From contig JBJKXM010000042.1 in the NCBI GenBank assembly GCA_045561575.1, positions 1-44,113 of the forward strand: 44,113 nucleotides of DNA. Reading direction: 5' to 3'. Positions 17,900 through 26,837 of this stretch are shown in pieces (positions within the stretch are counted from its first letter, which is position 1; each line of letters opens with the position of its first letter). The position numbers and the translations under genes were made by a program. Below the pieces are notes generated by a model, which saw only the letters and a program-made list of their open reading frames with translations, did no database searches and was not told the DNA's origin. The stretch comes from GCA-002715885 sp045561575 (GTDB lineage Bacteria > Bacteroidota > Bacteroidia > Flavobacteriales > BACL11).

Positions 17900-20104
17900 A
17901 TGGATATTAAAACAAGTAATAAAATTAATAAAGAATTTTTACAAGATAATTTAAAGAAAGTTTTTGGCTTCAATAACTTTAGAGGTAAACAAGAAGATAT
18001 AATACTTAACTTACTTGCTGGTAATGATGCTATGGTTATAATGCCTACTGGTGGGGGAAAATCAATGTGTTATCAACTTCCAGCTCTTTTATCTGAGGGA
18101 GTTGCTATTGTTATTTCTCCATTAATTGCCTTAATGAAAAATCAAGTAGATGCATTAAGAGGATATAGTGAAAATGACAGTATTGCTCATGTGCTAAATT
18201 CATCACTTTCAAAAACTCAATCTAATCAAGTTAAAGAAGATATAAAAAATGGATTGACCAAGTTAGTATATGTTGCTCCTGAATCTCTAGTTAAAGAAGA
18301 GAACATAGCTTTCTTCAATCAAAATAAAATTTCCTTTTTTGCAATTGATGAAGCACATTGTATCTCAGAATGGGGGCATGATTTTAGACCCGAATACAGA
18401 AAACTAAGGCAAATTATTAATAATATAGCAACTGCTCCAGTTATTGCACTTACAGCTACTGCAACTCCAAAGGTAAGGCTTGACATAATGAAAAATCTAA
18501 GAATAGAAAATGCTAAACTATACTTAGATTCATTTAATAGAAAAAATCTTTTCTATGAAATAAGACCGAAATTAGATATTGCCAAACAATTAATAAAATA
18601 TATAAATGAGAGAAAAGGGGAAACAGGTATTGTTTATTGTTTAAGTAGAAAGAAAGTTGAAGAAATTGCTGAGGTACTACAAATAAATGGAATAAAAGCA
18701 TTGCCATACCATGCTGGTTTAGAAACTAAAAAAAGGGGTGCTCATCAAGATGCTTTTTTAATGGAAGAATGTGATGTTATTGTGGCTACAATTGCATTTG
18801 GAATGGGTATTGACAAACCAGACATAAGATATGTTATTCATCACGACATACCAAAAAGTCTTGAAGGATATTATCAAGAAACTGGACGTGCTGGAAGAGA
18901 TGGCGGAAAAGGTGACTTAATAACTTTTTATGACTATAAAGATATTGAAAAATTAGAAAAGTTTCTACAAGGTAAGCCTATAGCAGAACAAGAGATAGGA
19001 AGACTATTAATCATGGAAACCATTGCCTTTTCTGAAACATCAATGTGTAGAAGAAAATATTTATTACATTATTTTGGTGAAGAATTTTCTGAAACAGATT
19101 GTCATAATATGTGTGACAATTGTAAAAACCCAAAACCTACAACAGAAGGTAAAGATTTTGTTTTAAAATTACTCAAAGTAATTATTGAATGTAAACAGAG
19201 ATTTAAGCCCAAAGAGATTGCTAAAATCATAGTTGGAGAAAGCAATAGCTTGATTAAACAACATATGTCACAAATTGAACATGTTTTTGGCATTGGTAAA
19301 GATAAAAGCATTCAGTTCTGGCATTCTATAATCAGACAAATCTATGTTAAACAATTAATAACAAAAGAAATAGAGTCTTATGGGATTTTAAAGATAACTA
19401 ATAGCGGTGAAGATTTTTTAAAGAATCCAACCAGTGTTAAAATTACCGAAGATCACGATTATAATGCCATAAGTGACCAAAAAATAATATCAAATCAAAA
19501 AGGACAAGCTTTAGATAATAATTTATATAGAATCTTAAAAGATTTAAGAAAAAGTCAAGCCAAAGCAATAGGGTTACCACCTTCAATTTTGTTCATGGAA
19601 CCCTCACTAATTGATATGGCAAACCAATATCCTATTACATTTGAAGAATTAGCACAGATACAAGGTGTTGGTGTAAGTAAAGCAAAAAAATATGGTCAAG
19701 TTTTTATTGATGTAATTAAAGAATATGTTGAAGATAACAATATTGAAAGAGCAATAGATATCGTTGTTAGAACTGTTGCTAATAAGAAAAATAATAAAAT
19801 ATACATTATTCAATCATTAGATAAAAAAATGAGCCTTGAGGATATTGCTAAAGGAAAATCATTATCAATGGAAGAACTATTAGTTGAGATAGAAAATATT
19901 GTAGAAACAGGTACAAAAGTTAATCTTTCTCATATAATTAATGAAATGATGGACGATGAAGAGTTAGAAGAAATACATGATTTTTTCAAAAGTACAGAGG
20001 AGTTTTCTTTTGATGAAGCAAGACAGGAATTTGAAGAAGACGAATTCACCGATGATGAGATAAGAATATTAAGAATTGACTTTATTTCTAAAGTAGGAAA
20101 CTAA
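17900..20104 (+). CDS. recQ: RecQ, ATP-dependent DNA helicase
   Basis: RecQ is a 3'-5' helicase that unwinds recombination and replication intermediates. The 734 residues contain Walker A PTGGGKS at 49-55, the DEAHCISEWGHDF motif from 150, the helicase C domain with IAFGMGIDKPDIR and QETGRAGRDG, and a zinc-binding region (cysteines in MCRRKYLLHYFGE and CHNMCDNCKNP). Winged-helix and HRDC domains follow (about 540-620). After the HRDC domain there is a further tail of about 110 residues ending very acidic, a normal form in Bacteroidota. It diverges from kdsD and is followed after 1 base by a reductase gene. Confidence 0.96.
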   Translation: MDIKTSNKINKEFLQDNLKKVFGFNNFRGKQEDIILNLLAGNDAMVIMPTGGGKSMCYQLPALLSEGVAIVISPLIALMKNQVDALRGYSENDSIAHVLNSSLSKTQSNQVKEDIKNGLTKLVYVAPESLVKEENIAFFNQNKISFFAIDEAHCISEWGHDFRPEYRKLRQIINNIATAPVIALTATATPKVRLDIMKNLRIENAKLYLDSFNRKNLFYEIRPKLDIAKQLIKYINERKGETGIVYCLSRKKVEEIAEVLQINGIKALPYHAGLETKKRGAHQDAFLMEECDVIVATIAFGMGIDKPDIRYVIHHDIPKSLEGYYQETGRAGRDGGKGDLITFYDYKDIEKLEKFLQGKPIAEQEIGRLLIMETIAFSETSMCRRKYLLHYFGEEFSETDCHNMCDNCKNPKPTTEGKDFVLKLLKVIIECKQRFKPKEIAKIIVGESNSLIKQHMSQIEHVFGIGKDKSIQFWHSIIRQIYVKQLITKEIESYGILKITNSGEDFLKNPTSVKITEDHDYNAISDQKIISNQKGQALDNNLYRILKDLRKSQAKAIGLPPSILFMEPSLIDMANQYPITFEELAQIQGVGVSKAKKYGQVFIDVIKEYVEDNNIERAIDIVVRTVANKKNNKIYIIQSLDKKMSLEDIAKGKSLSMEELLVEIENIVETGTKVNLSHIINEMMDDEELEEIHDFFKSTEEFSFDEARQEFEEDEFTDDEIRILRIDFISKVGN

Positions 20105-20105
20105 A

Positions 20106-20621
20106 ATGAAAACATTAATAATTTCAAGTTCTCTTTCTGAAAATTCTAAGTCATTTATACTTTGTAATGAAGTGAATAACAAGCTTCTTAAAAATCAAAT
20201 AGATGTTGAATTAATCGATTTGAGAAATTTTTCTCTTTCACCATATCACCAATCTAACACGGAAGACATGAATATTTTATCAAAAAAAATATCAAATGCT
20301 GATAATTATATTCTAGGTATGGGTGTACATAACTATTCTGTAAATGATTCATTAAAAATAATTCTTGACAATTGTTTTGAAAATGTTGAAGGAAAATTCT
20401 TTGGAATAGTTTGTGCAGCCGGAGGAGATAAAAGTTATTTGTCAACTATGCATCTAACTCAAATGTGCATGAATGAATGGAAAATGATTCAATTACCAAG
20501 AATTGTATATGCTTCAGGAAAAGATTTTGAAAATAACAATATCAAATCTCAACAAGTTCTTGATTGGATTAATTTATTTTGTGATGAATTTAAAAATATT
20601 GGCATGAAGCTTAAGAACTAA
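20106..20621 (+). CDS. NAD(P)H-dependent FMN reductase-like (flavodoxin-fold) protein
   Basis: The 171-residue protein has the flavodoxin-like fold of the NADPH-dependent FMN reductase family. The phosphate-binding loop SSSLSENSKS lies near residues 6-15, a YILGMGVHNYSVNDSLK stretch follows in the middle, and a FGIVCAAGGDKSYL segment lies near the isoalloxazine site. It starts 1 base after recQ and is probably co-transcribed with it, but no functional link is evident. Substrate and electron acceptor are unknown. Its end overlaps the M20 hydrolase end on the other strand by 11 bases. Confidence 0.8.
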   Translation: MKTLIISSSLSENSKSFILCNEVNNKLLKNQIDVELIDLRNFSLSPYHQSNTEDMNILSKKISNADNYILGMGVHNYSVNDSLKIILDNCFENVEGKFFGIVCAAGGDKSYLSTMHLTQMCMNEWKMIQLPRIVYASGKDFENNNIKSQQVLDWINLFCDEFKNIGMKLKN

Positions 20622-21774
20622 TTGCCAGAAATGCCATCATCCCCATACCTATTTTTAAGGAGTGTTCGTCAATATCAAATTTTGACGTGTGCAGTCCATG
20701 TGTAATCCCTTTATCTTTATTACCAGTACCCAAACGATAAAAACATGATGGACGTTCGTTTGCAAAATATGAAAAGTCTTCAGCTGTCATTCTGATAGGT
20801 AAATCAATTACATTTTCATCGCCAAGATACTCTTTAGCCTTTAAAATATTATTTTTTGTAAAATGTTCATCATTATGTAGAGAAGGATAACCTTTTCTTA
20901 TTTCAATATCAATTTTTAAATTATATTTTTCAGCAATATCATTAACAATGTTATTTATATCATTATGGGATTTCTTTCTAAAGTTTTCATTTAATGCCCT
21001 AAAAGTCCCCATTAATTTAACCTCATTTGGAATTACATTAGTAGATCCTTGGCCATTCACATAACCCAATGCAAATATTGAATCTTCCTCATTTGAAAAA
21101 AATTCATCTAAACTTAAAATTAATTGAGAAGAAGCTATTAAAGGGTTATTGTAAGTTGCTGGAATAGCTGCATGACCACCCTTGCCAATAACTGAGATAT
21201 AAATCTCATCAGTAGAGGCCATATAAATACCTGGTCTAAAACCTACTTTACCTACCTCTAAATCAGGAAGTACATGCTGAGCAATTACATTTTGAACTAA
21301 TGGGTTTTCTAAAACACCATCTTTAATCATTTGATTTGCGCCTCCAGGCAACCTTTCTTCAGCAGGTTGAAAAATACATTTTATTGTGCCCTCCCATAAA
21401 TCTTTGGTGGCATTTAAAATTTTGATTGCACCCAATAAACAAGAGGTATGTGCATCATGCCCACATGCATGCATTACCCCTTCATTTTTTGATTTGTATA
21501 TTACATCATTCTCTTCTTTTATTGGAAGTGCATCAAAATCTGCTCTTAAAGCCAGTACTCTTGAATTAGGAAAATTACCTTTAATTAAAACTGAAATTCC
21601 ATTATTTTCAAAATCATCTTTATAGTCTATTTTCCATGAATGTAATAGTTCCTTAATGTATTTAGAAGTTTCATATTCCTCAAAAGAAAGTTCTGGATTC
21701 ATATGCAAATGCCTTCTGACTGAAACTATCTCATCGAAAAACTCTTCACTTAAATTTTGAATCTGCTCTTTCAT
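20611..21774 (-). CDS. M20-family amidohydrolase (HipO/AbgB-like)
   Basis: This is a metal-dependent amidohydrolase of the M20D group, which includes hippurate hydrolases, IAA-amino-acid hydrolases and N-acetyl-diaminopimelate or N-acyl amino acid deacylases. The 387 residues show RADFDALPI near 77, the metal motif ACGHDAHT (103-110), QPAEE at 136-140, the dimerisation-domain signature GGHAAIP, and MTAEDFSYF near the C-terminus. No signal peptide is evident, so it should act in the cytoplasm. The natural substrate cannot be deduced. It is divergent from the metallo-hydrolase gene. Confidence 0.92.
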   Translation of the reverse strand: MKEQIQNLSEEFFDEIVSVRRHLHMNPELSFEEYETSKYIKELLHSWKIDYKDDFENNGISVLIKGNFPNSRVLALRADFDALPIKEENDVIYKSKNEGVMHACGHDAHTSCLLGAIKILNATKDLWEGTIKCIFQPAEERLPGGANQMIKDGVLENPLVQNVIAQHVLPDLEVGKVGFRPGIYMASTDEIYISVIGKGGHAAIPATYNNPLIASSQLILSLDEFFSNEEDSIFALGYVNGQGSTNVIPNEVKLMGTFRALNENFRKKSHNDINNIVNDIAEKYNLKIDIEIRKGYPSLHNDEHFTKNNILKAKEYLGDENVIDLPIRMTAEDFSYFANERPSCFYRLGTGNKDKGITHGLHTSKFDIDEHSLKIGMGMMAFLAISS

Positions 21775-21792
21775 TTAATTATAATATGTATA

Positions 21793-21800
21793 CAAATATA
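21793..21800 (-). promoter_or_regulatory. Predicted -7 promoter box for the M20 amidohydrolase
   Basis: The minus strand reads TATATTTG, a full TAnnTTTG match, 18 bases before the ATG at 21774. It lies 9 bases from the opposing box at 21810. Confidence 0.55.
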
Positions 21801-21809
21801 AATAACTTA

Positions 21810-21817
21810 TATCTTTG
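21810..21817 (+). promoter_or_regulatory. Predicted -7 promoter box for the metallo-hydrolase gene
   Basis: TATCTTTG matches TAnnTTTG and ends 15 bases before the ATG at 21833. Its presence argues that the interrupted gene downstream is still, or was recently, expressed. Confidence 0.55.
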
Positions 21818-21832
21818 TAAAAAGACTAAAAA

Positions 21833-22470
21833 ATGAAATTAAAATCTTTTACATTCAATCAATTTTATGAAAACACTTTTATAGTTTTTGATTCTACAAA
21901 TGATTGTATTATAGTTGATCCAGGTTGTTATTCTAATGATGAAAAAAATATTTTAAAAAAATATTTGAAGATAATAATCTAAATCCTGTAAAATTAATTA
22001 ACACACACTGCCACATTGATCATATTTTAGGAAATCAATTCGTAGCCAAAACATGGGGGTTAAATCTGGAAAACCACCAAAATGATATTGAATTATTAGA
22101 AAACAGTGCTGAAATCGCGCACGTGTATGGATTTATAGATTATGAAAAATCACCTTCTACCACTCAATTTCTTAATGAAGGAGATATTGTAGAATTTGGT
22201 AATAGTAAATTAAAAATTCTTTATACTCCAGGACATGCTCCTGGCCATATTTCTCTTTATTCAAAAGAAGAAAAATTTATAATTTCGGGAGATGTTCTTT
22301 TTAACAATAGCATTGGACGTACCGATTTACCTGGCGGGGATTTTAATGTTTTAATTGAGAGTATTAAAACAAAGATATTATGTCTTGATGATGATACTGT
22401 TGTTTATTGTGGACATGGCTCTGCTACTACAGTCGGTTATGAGAGAGCAAATAATCCATTTTTGAAATAA
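21833..22470 (+). pseudogene. Metallo-beta-lactamase-fold hydrolase interrupted by a -1 frameshift
   Basis: The gene encodes a glyoxalase II/YcbL-like metallo-hydrolase of about 212 residues once one base is restored. From the ATG at 21833 the frame reads MKLKSFTFNQFYENT and on to ILKKYLKIII, then a stop near 21980. The continuation, FEDNNLNPVKLIN then THCHIDHILGN (the HxHxDH metal motif), is in the -1 frame. The switch falls in a run of seven A at 21954-21960, where eight A would restore one frame. Later motifs GHAPGHIS, SGDVLF, GRTDLPGGDF and CGHGSAT are intact. It may be a sequencing or assembly error, a young pseudogene, or slippage at TTTAAAAAAA. Confidence 0.8.
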
Positions 22471-22471
22471 T

Positions 22472-22780
22472 CTAAAATTTATCTTCAACTTGCATAATAG
22501 TTCTAAAGGCTGGTGCTTTATCTAAAAACTTTGAACCATATTCATTTCTTAACTTAGGAGCAAACTCTGTCTCATATTTTTGCAAAAGAGAAAGAGATTC
22601 TATTTTGTATGCAACTGCATATGTAGTTCCAGTATCTGTATTAGATATTATTCGATTTAAACTTGCAGAAACAAATAAATTGGTTGATAAAACTTTAGGT
22701 ATATGATCTTCCCTCATCCAATTAATCCATTGATCATGAATTTCATCAGAAACATTAATAGTAACATTATATATTATCAT
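22472..22780 (-). CDS. DUF4286 family protein
   Basis: This 102-residue protein matches the DUF4286 family of Bacteroidota, with the typical start IIYNVTINV followed by the HDQWINWMREDHIPKVL segment. The size and the strand/helix pattern suggest a small ferredoxin-like alpha/beta fold. The function is not known to me. It overlaps the TPR gene by 4 bases and is the last gene of the serS-TPR-DUF4286 set. In many relatives the same cluster continues with rsmA, which here lies elsewhere (41814). Confidence 0.85.
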   Translation of the reverse strand: MIIYNVTINVSDEIHDQWINWMREDHIPKVLSTNLFVSASLNRIISNTDTGTTYAVAYKIESLSLLQKYETEFAPKLRNEYGSKFLDKAPAFRTIMQVEDKF

Positions 22781-24576
22781 AAATCATTATTTAATTTATC
22801 ACCTCTTAAAATTCGGAATCTTTCTCGAGCTTGCGAAGCATATATACTTCCTTGATGATCAGAAATAATTTTTTTATAATAAAAACTTGCTTTTTCTTTA
22901 TCATTAAAATTATATTCATAAATTTTTGCAGAATTATAAAGAGCATCATCTATTAATATTTCATATGAGTAGTCATTAATTATAGACTCAAGCATATTTA
23001 ATGCTAAGGCCATACTATCTTTCTGAATATATATTTCGTATTTTCTAAAATAGATTTCATCTGAAAGATCATGACCTTTATATGTTGACAAAATGGAGTC
23101 ATAAAGCATGATAGCTTGAGTGTATTTTTTCTGAAAAGAGCACAAGTCGGCTTTTGCATACATCATCATAGGTGCATCAATAGTATCTAAATTGTAATTA
23201 TCTGTAATTAAAAGTGATAAATCCATTGCGTCATTGGAGATTAATTTAGAAGTTGAAGATTTTAATACATCTAATTGAGCTTGCGCCCAATTAAAATCGC
23301 CTTGATAGTACGCAATTTTTGCTCTCTTAAATTTTGCCTTATGTCCTATTGGACTTTCTTTAAAATCGTTTTCTACTTGAGAATAATAAAGCAATGCGTC
23401 CCATATTTTTTCTGATAATAATAATATATCTGCATATTGTATTTTACATTCAGCTAAATCTTGTTTATCAATACCAGAAATATTCATTGCTTGTTCTAAA
23501 ATTACACGCGCTTCATTTAATTCATCTAAATAAAATGCTTTGAAATGAGCATAATTTGCCATTAACAAAACACTAAAAGAATTTTTGCCAACTTCATTTA
23601 AAACTTCTAAATATGAATTATTTATTTTCTCTAAATCTATTTCTTTTTTATCTAGATTTTTTGTTAAAGCAAATAGCTTATTAATATGTGCATTAATATA
23701 AAGTTCTGAATTAAACCCTTTAGAAATTATGTAATCTAAAGCTTCAATAGCCAACTCATATTTTTCTAAATCTAACAATGTCTCAGAAATAGTATATACT
23801 TTATCTATTGAATTATTTGTTTTTCTATCAATTGAAATAACATGAGAAACAGCCATTTTATACTGTTTATTTTGAATAAATAACCAAACCAATAACTCAT
23901 TAAAATCATATCGTTCTGGATACAATCTTATAACACTCAATAATGATTTTTTTACAATCTGATTATTAGTTTTATTTTTTATTCCATTATTATCTACAAA
24001 CCTTTGAATGTTTGCAAAAACTATTTTTTTTTGATTTGGATTATTTAATAGATAATCAATGTTTTTTTCAATCATTAAATTATCCTTTCCTAAAAGCCCA
24101 TATAATTGTGCTTTTTGCAAATCATACTGAGATTTATTTTTTTCGGTTGAAGCTTCGTAAATTTCTAAGGCTAAAGAATACATTTCAAAATACTGAAATC
24201 TATTTGCTATTTGAATTACTTGTGATTTTCTTCCATTAATTTGATTAAGTAATTTTTTAAGATTAAAAGAATATTTACTTTTTTGTTCCAGTTTATATTG
24301 CGCAACAATTACATCTGCTAAAAAATTAAGCCGAGTACCATTTTTTGAAAATTGCTTCTTAGCTATTTTCTCAGCCTCAGAAAATCTATTTAAATTAATT
24401 AACGAAACATAATATGGATTATATGTGTTGAGTGAAAATTTTTTTTTATTGATTTCTTCATATAAAAGAATCGCTTTTTCATAATCACCATCAATATAGT
24501 ATTGATAAGCAAGTCTTTGATCATTATTTTGTGCTTCTAAAGATAATGCAAATAATAACAGAATTATAATTCTCAT
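22777..24576 (-). CDS. Secreted tetratricopeptide-repeat protein
   Basis: The 599-residue protein begins with a short signal peptide (RIIILLLFALSLEAQ, cleavage near residue 15). The rest is almost entirely helical TPR-like repeats. Recognisable units include YYIDGDYEKAILLYEEI near 26, KYELAIEALDYIISKG in the middle and KASFYYKKIISDHQGS near the C-terminus, which resembles the YbgF/BamD-type ending FRILRGD. It should be periplasmic or envelope-bound and act as a scaffold. It abuts serS with no gap and overlaps DUF4286, a cluster widely kept in Flavobacteriia. The precise role is unknown. Confidence 0.85.
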   Translation of the reverse strand: MRIIILLLFALSLEAQNNDQRLAYQYYIDGDYEKAILLYEEINKKKFSLNTYNPYYVSLINLNRFSEAEKIAKKQFSKNGTRLNFLADVIVAQYKLEQKSKYSFNLKKLLNQINGRKSQVIQIANRFQYFEMYSLALEIYEASTEKNKSQYDLQKAQLYGLLGKDNLMIEKNIDYLLNNPNQKKIVFANIQRFVDNNGIKNKTNNQIVKKSLLSVIRLYPERYDFNELLVWLFIQNKQYKMAVSHVISIDRKTNNSIDKVYTISETLLDLEKYELAIEALDYIISKGFNSELYINAHINKLFALTKNLDKKEIDLEKINNSYLEVLNEVGKNSFSVLLMANYAHFKAFYLDELNEARVILEQAMNISGIDKQDLAECKIQYADILLLSEKIWDALLYYSQVENDFKESPIGHKAKFKRAKIAYYQGDFNWAQAQLDVLKSSTSKLISNDAMDLSLLITDNYNLDTIDAPMMMYAKADLCSFQKKYTQAIMLYDSILSTYKGHDLSDEIYFRKYEIYIQKDSMALALNMLESIINDYSYEILIDDALYNSAKIYEYNFNDKEKASFYYKKIISDHQGSIYASQARERFRILRGDKLNNDL

Positions 24577-25842
24577 CTATGTTATAGATTCAAAACCAGT
24601 ATATGAATGTAAAACTTTTGGAATATAAATACCATTTTCATACTGATTGTTCTCTAAAAGTGCAGCATAAATACGAGGTAATGCTAAAGCACTTCCATTT
24701 AGAGTATGACATAATTTAGATTTACCATCCTCATCTTTATATCTTAATTTTAATCTATTTGATTGAAAAGATTCAAAATTAGAAACGGAGCTTACTTCCA
24801 ACCATCTATCTTGAGCTGCTGAATAAACCTCAAAATCATATGTCAAAGATGAAGTAAAACTTAAGTCACCTCCACAAAGTTTTACAATTCTAAATGGAAG
24901 TTCTAATTTATTTAAAATTGAAGAAACATGATCAACCATGTTATCTAAAGTTTTATATGAATTATCTGGATGTTCAATTTGAACAATTTCTACTTTATCA
25001 AATTGGTGAAGTCTATTCAATCCTCGAACATCTTTTCCATATGAACCTGCTTCTCTTCTAAAGCAAGGAGTGTAAGCTGTACACTTAATTGGAAATTCCT
25101 TTATAATAGTGTCTCTGTAAAAATTAGTAACTGGAACCTCAGCAGTAGGAATCAAATATAAGTCGTCATTTGTTACATGATACATTTGACCTTCTTTATC
25201 TGGAAGTGCACCAGTACCAAACATAGAATCTGAATTTACAACAGAAGGAGGTAAAAACTCTTGATAACCAGCGTTAATATTTTCATCTAAAAAAAATGAA
25301 ATTAATGCACGTTGAAGTTTTGCGCCTTTACCCTTAAATACCGGAAAACCTGATCCTGTGATTTTATTTCCTAATTTAAAGTCAATAAGATCATACTTTT
25401 CAGCTAATTCCCAATGTGGAAGTGAATCATCACTAATTTTCGGTTTATCTCCAAATTCTTTTAAAATTTCATTATCCTCATCGCTATTGCCAAATGGAAC
25501 AGATTCATGAGGAATATTTGGAATTTGAACTAATATTTCATGTATTTCACCTTCAATTTCATTAAGTTGATTTAAAAGTTCTTGAGATTCCTTCTTTATT
25601 TCAATAGATGAGGTTTTTAAATCATTTGCTTCTTCAGATTTTCCATTTTTATATAATAATCCGATCTTCTTGGCAATTTGATTTTGCTGTGATAAAAGCT
25701 CATCAGATTTTTGTTGAAGAGTTTTTCTATTATTATCTTTTTCAATGACATTATTAATTAAGTTATTAGCGTCAAAATTTTTAACTTTTAATAACTTAAT
25801 AATTTGCTGACTATTTTTTCTTAAATCTGATAAGTGTAACAT
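24577..25842 (-). CDS. serS: SerS, seryl-tRNA synthetase
   Basis: SerS charges tRNA-Ser with serine. The 421 residues show the N-terminal long coiled-coil arm that grips the tRNA (about 30-105, rich in Q, K and E) and the class II catalytic core. Motif 2 appears in CFRREAGSYGKDVRGLNR with HQFDKVE, and motif 3 in NGSALALPRIYAALLE. The TAEVPVTN motif for serine binding is also present. It has its own predicted promoter immediately after the rpmA terminator and leads a three-gene operon with the TPR protein and DUF4286. Confidence 0.97.
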   Translation of the reverse strand: MLHLSDLRKNSQQIIKLLKVKNFDANNLINNVIEKDNNRKTLQQKSDELLSQQNQIAKKIGLLYKNGKSEEANDLKTSSIEIKKESQELLNQLNEIEGEIHEILVQIPNIPHESVPFGNSDEDNEILKEFGDKPKISDDSLPHWELAEKYDLIDFKLGNKITGSGFPVFKGKGAKLQRALISFFLDENINAGYQEFLPPSVVNSDSMFGTGALPDKEGQMYHVTNDDLYLIPTAEVPVTNFYRDTIIKEFPIKCTAYTPCFRREAGSYGKDVRGLNRLHQFDKVEIVQIEHPDNSYKTLDNMVDHVSSILNKLELPFRIVKLCGGDLSFTSSLTYDFEVYSAAQDRWLEVSSVSNFESFQSNRLKLRYKDEDGKSKLCHTLNGSALALPRIYAALLENNQYENGIYIPKVLHSYTGFESIT

Positions 25843-25857
25843 CTATTATATTTTAAA

Positions 25858-25865
25858 CAAAACTA
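25858..25865 (-). promoter_or_regulatory. Predicted -7 promoter box for serS
   Basis: The minus strand reads TAGTTTTG, fitting TAnnTTTG, 15 bases before the serS ATG. It begins inside the T-tract of the rpmA terminator, so one operon ends and the next starts within about 40 bases. Confidence 0.55.
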
Positions 25866-25896
25866 TAAAAAAAAACTCTTGATTACTCAAGAGTTT
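25863..25896 (-). terminator. Rho-independent terminator after rplU-rpmA
   Basis: AAACTCTTGA (25873-25882) and TCAAGAGTTT (25887-25896) form a perfect 10-bp stem with a 4-base loop. On the minus strand the stem is followed by a run of T (25867-25872, continuing the T of the stem). It lies between the rpmA stop and the serS start. Confidence 0.88.
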
Positions 25897-25922
25897 AAAA
25901 GCTTAGAATAATCATTAAATAA

Positions 25923-26174
25923 TTATGACTCTACGGAAACGTAAGATTTGTCGTTACGTTTCTTTGTAAATTTTACAGTACCATCAGTTAAAGCAAATAA
26001 TGTGTGATCTTTACCCATACCAACATTATTACCTGGGTTATGAACAGTTCCTCTTTGTCTTACAATTATGTTTCCTGCAATAACTGATTGATTTCCAAAA
26101 ATCTTTACTCCTAGCCTATTACTTCTAGAGTCTCTACCGTTTTTAGTACTACCTGCTCCTTTTTTATGTGCCAT
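25923..26174 (-). CDS. rpmA: RpmA, 50S ribosomal protein L27
   Basis: L27 (bL27) reaches toward the peptidyl-transferase centre with its N-terminal tail. The 83 residues begin MAHKKGAGSTKNGRDSRSNR, with the GAGSTKNGRDS motif directly after the short start and no cleavable Firmicutes-type extension. The GNIIVRQRGT segment follows. It comes 8 bases after rplU and ends in a strong terminator, the standard two-gene operon. Confidence 0.98.
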   Translation of the reverse strand: MAHKKGAGSTKNGRDSRSNRLGVKIFGNQSVIAGNIIVRQRGTVHNPGNNVGMGKDHTLFALTDGTVKFTKKRNDKSYVSVES

Positions 26175-26182
26175 AACTTAGT

Positions 26183-26632
26183 TTATTTTTTTTCAGCTGA
26201 TTTCTTTTTTGTTGTAGATTTTTTTGTGCTTGCTGCCTTCTTTTTGGCAGCTGGAGCTTTAACTTTTTCTACTTTCTTAGTTTCTTTTACCTCTTCTTTT
26301 TTGGTTGTTTTTTTTGCAGCTGCTTTACCAATTTTATCAATCTCAATTTTTGTCAAATATTGTCTATGACCATTTTTAACTCTATATCCTTTTCTTCTTT
26401 TCTTTTTAAAAACAATGACTTTGTCTCCTTTAAGATGTTCTAATACTTTTGCAGAAACAGAAACTCCATCCACTAATGGTTTCCCAATACTTACTTTTCC
26501 ATTATCATCAGTTAGTAACACCTTATCAAATGATACTTTTGAACCAGTTTTAGCATCTAATCTATGAACAAAAATTTGTTGATCCTTCTCAACTTTAAAT
26601 TGTTGTCCTGCTATTTCTACAATTGCGTACAT
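26183..26632 (-). CDS. rplU: RplU, 50S ribosomal protein L21 with Lys/Ala-rich C-terminal tail
   Basis: L21 (bL21) binds 23S rRNA early in large-subunit assembly. I place the start at the ATG at 26630-26632, giving 149 residues beginning MYAIVEIAGQQFKVE, the usual L21 start. An in-frame ATG 36 bases upstream has no family support and lies nearer the predicted promoter. The globular part ends near residue 103 with GHRQYLTKIEI. The remaining 40 or so residues are a low-complexity tail of Lys, Ala, Thr and Glu. Similar tails are common on flavobacterial L21 but vary in length. Confidence 0.96.
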   Translation of the reverse strand: MYAIVEIAGQQFKVEKDQQIFVHRLDAKTGSKVSFDKVLLTDDNGKVSIGKPLVDGVSVSAKVLEHLKGDKVIVFKKKRRKGYRVKNGHRQYLTKIEIDKIGKAAAKKTTKKEEVKETKKVEKVKAPAAKKKAASTKKSTTKKKSAEKK

Positions 26633-26656
26633 CTTTCTTTTTTTAAAAATGGTCTG

Positions 26657-26664
26657 CAAAAGTA
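26657..26664 (-). promoter_or_regulatory. Predicted promoter for rplU-rpmA
   Basis: The minus strand reads TACTTTTG, a full TAnnTTTG match, 24 bases before the chosen rplU ATG. A TTG lies about 20 bases further upstream where the -33 element is expected. The rest of 26665-26816 shows no gene on either strand. Confidence 0.6.
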
Positions 26665-26816
26665 ACAAATCAAGGTAAAAACAACAATTATTTCAGTTTT
26701 TTTTTCAAATGAAAAAAGTATTGATTTAGTGAACTACAAGATTGATCATGATTTATTAATCGTAATTGTATAATATATGCTTTAAATACTAGCTATCAAA
26801 TAAATAAAATTAGAGT

Positions 26817-26824
26817 TATATTTG
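26817..26824 (+). promoter_or_regulatory. Predicted -7 promoter box for the M43 protease
   Basis: TATATTTG matches TAnnTTTG and ends 13 bases before the ATG at 26838. I see no clear -33 TTG at the right distance. Confidence 0.55.
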
Positions 26825-26837
26825 CAAAAACACAATC

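Noticed and set aside
17900..20104. RecQ C-terminal extension as a possible fused domain
   Set aside because: The roughly 110-residue tail after HRDC is usual for Bacteroidota RecQ and shows no separate catalytic motif.
26166..26369. Plus-strand hydrophobic reading frame opposite rplU
   Set aside because: It is the mirror of the Lys/Ala-rich tail codons of L21: AAA/AAG/GCA read backwards give Phe, Leu and Cys codons. It has no promoter and no family match.
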